From positions 1-7,369 of the forward strand of contig JBEDFR010000057.1 in the NCBI GenBank assembly GCA_041175045.1: a stretch of 7,369 bases of DNA. Direction: 5' to 3'. Below the pieces are notes generated by a model. That model was not told the DNA's origin, made no database searches, and saw only the letters and a list, made by a program, of their open reading frames with translations. Source of the DNA: UBA5078 sp041175045. GTDB taxonomy: Bacteria > Pseudomonadota > Gammaproteobacteria > Pseudomonadales > Pseudohongiellaceae. The translations under genes were made by a program, and so were the position numbers. Of this stretch, positions 6,702 to 7,369 are shown in pieces; within the stretch, counting starts at the first letter, position 1; each line of letters begins with the position of its first letter.

Positions 6702-7369
6702 CTACTCCCAATGCGCCCCATCGCGGTACTGGGTCGGGGTGACATGGTGAATGTCCTTGAACGCCTTGTTGAAAGATGACAAGGCCGAATAACCCACTTC
6801 GAACGCGATATTGGCGATGGGCTCGCGCTGCTCCGGCGGTAATTGCAGGCGCCGGCAGGCCTCGGCGATGCGAAACTCATTGAGGAACTGGTTGAAGTTG
6901 CGATAGCCCAGTTCCTTGTTGATCACCCGCCGCAGGCGGTACTCCTGCATGGACAGGCGCTGTGCCAGCTCTCCGATCGTGAGCCCCGGCCGGGCATACA
7001 GCTTCTCTTCCCGCAGTACTGTCAGGATGCGCTGCACCATGGTGGAGTTATCCGCCTTGCGCACGGCTGTCGGCACCGTGCTCAGCCGCACAGGCTGCTG
7101 CTCGCGCGGCAGCACGATCACCTGCAGTGCTTCTGCCTCCAGTCGCATCACCTTGACGTTGAACCACAGCGTGATCACGAAGAGGTAGCCGAACAGGAAC
7201 TCGTTCGGAAAGCTCGGCAGCGTGACTCCGGAGTAGGTCTGCGCCGCCCGGATGAAGCCGTTCATCAGCACGGCGGCCACCAGGACTCCCATGGCGGGAA
7301 TGAAGGGCACGCGCACCCTCCGGCGTGGCTCCACCAGATCACTGCTCAGGCCCTGGAAGGCCATGAGAA
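6702..7369 (-). CDS. AraC-family transcriptional regulator with N-terminal membrane segments (5' end outside window)
   Basis: Numbering here is from the internal methionine at 7364. The C-terminal part is an AraC/XylS DNA-binding domain. The first helix-turn-helix is around LTIGELAQRLSMQEYRLRRVI (128-148). The second carries the family signature, IANIAFEVGYSALSSFNKAF (183-202) followed by DIHHVTPTQYR. Before it lie two hydrophobic stretches, about 19-39 (VPFIPAMGVLVAAVLMNGFI) and 54-72 (NEFLFGYLFVITLWFNVKV). These suggest a membrane-anchored sensor region instead of the cupin domain of classical AraC. The frame stays open from 7364 to the window edge, and two membrane helices would be few for such a protein, so the true N-terminus probably lies further right and 7364 is internal. 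The ligand and targets are unknown. The stop codon TAG (6702-6704, minus) immediately adjoins the convergent DUF1015 stop codon. Confidence 0.85.
   Translation of the reverse strand, partial: LMAFQGLSSDLVEPRRRVRVPFIPAMGVLVAAVLMNGFIRAAQTYSGVTLPSFPNEFLFGYLFVITLWFNVKVMRLEAEALQVIVLPREQQPVRLSTVPTAVRKADNSTMVQRILTVLREEKLYARPGLTIGELAQRLSMQEYRLRRVINKELGYRNFNQFLNEFRIAEACRRLQLPPEQREPIANIAFEVGYSALSSFNKAFKDIHHVTPTQYRDGAHWE

Noticed and set aside
1..7369. CRISPR arrays, insertion sequences, tRNA or rRNA genes, and defence systems
   Set aside because: I saw no regularly spaced repeats, no transposase or terminal inverted repeats, no clover-leaf or rRNA-like sequence, and no defence-type proteins.

Overview
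The window is GC-rich chromosomal DNA from a proteobacterium, most likely a gammaproteobacterium. It is dominated by DNA-repair housekeeping genes. The evidence is the block pncC-recA-recX with mutS divergent next to it (known in Pseudomonas; E. coli also has pncC-recA-recX), a LexA box of the gammaproteobacterial form TACTG-N10-CAGTA, and MutS and RecA sequences close to those of Pseudomonas and E. coli. I cannot name the genus.

Layout. Positions 1-2388 (minus strand) hold mutS, open across the left edge and lacking only its C-terminal tail. A spacer of about 330 bp holds the divergent control regions of mutS and pncC. Positions 2721-3242 (plus) hold pncC, a stand-alone NMN amidohydrolase. 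The 135 bp between pncC and recA carry a strong sigma70-type promoter overlapped by a LexA box with both consensus arms, then an untranslated leader with a small hairpin. recA (3378-4442) overlaps recX (4429-4896, GTG start), so the recombinase and its modulator form one translationally coupled SOS unit. A 560 bp spacer (4897-5456) follows; it has no recognisable gene, although alaS follows recX in E. coli. Positions 5457-6701 (plus) hold a DUF1015-family protein of unknown function. Its stop codon directly abuts the stop codon of a convergent AraC-type regulator with N-terminal membrane helices (6702-7369, minus), whose 5' end lies beyond the right edge.

How the genes work together. MutS starts mismatch repair. 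RecA and RecX carry out and tune homologous recombination and the SOS response. PncC recycles nicotinamide mononucleotide, a by-product of the bacterial NAD-dependent DNA ligase, so its place beside repair genes makes metabolic sense. The DUF1015 protein and the AraC regulator have no evident link to repair.

I saw no mobile element, CRISPR array, tRNA or rRNA, and no convincing intrinsic terminator (stem plus T-run) on either strand. The mutS reading frame was translated line by line and is uninterrupted. The region looks largely ordinary. The least explained parts are the 4897-5456 spacer and the DUF1015 protein with its ADGHHR motif.
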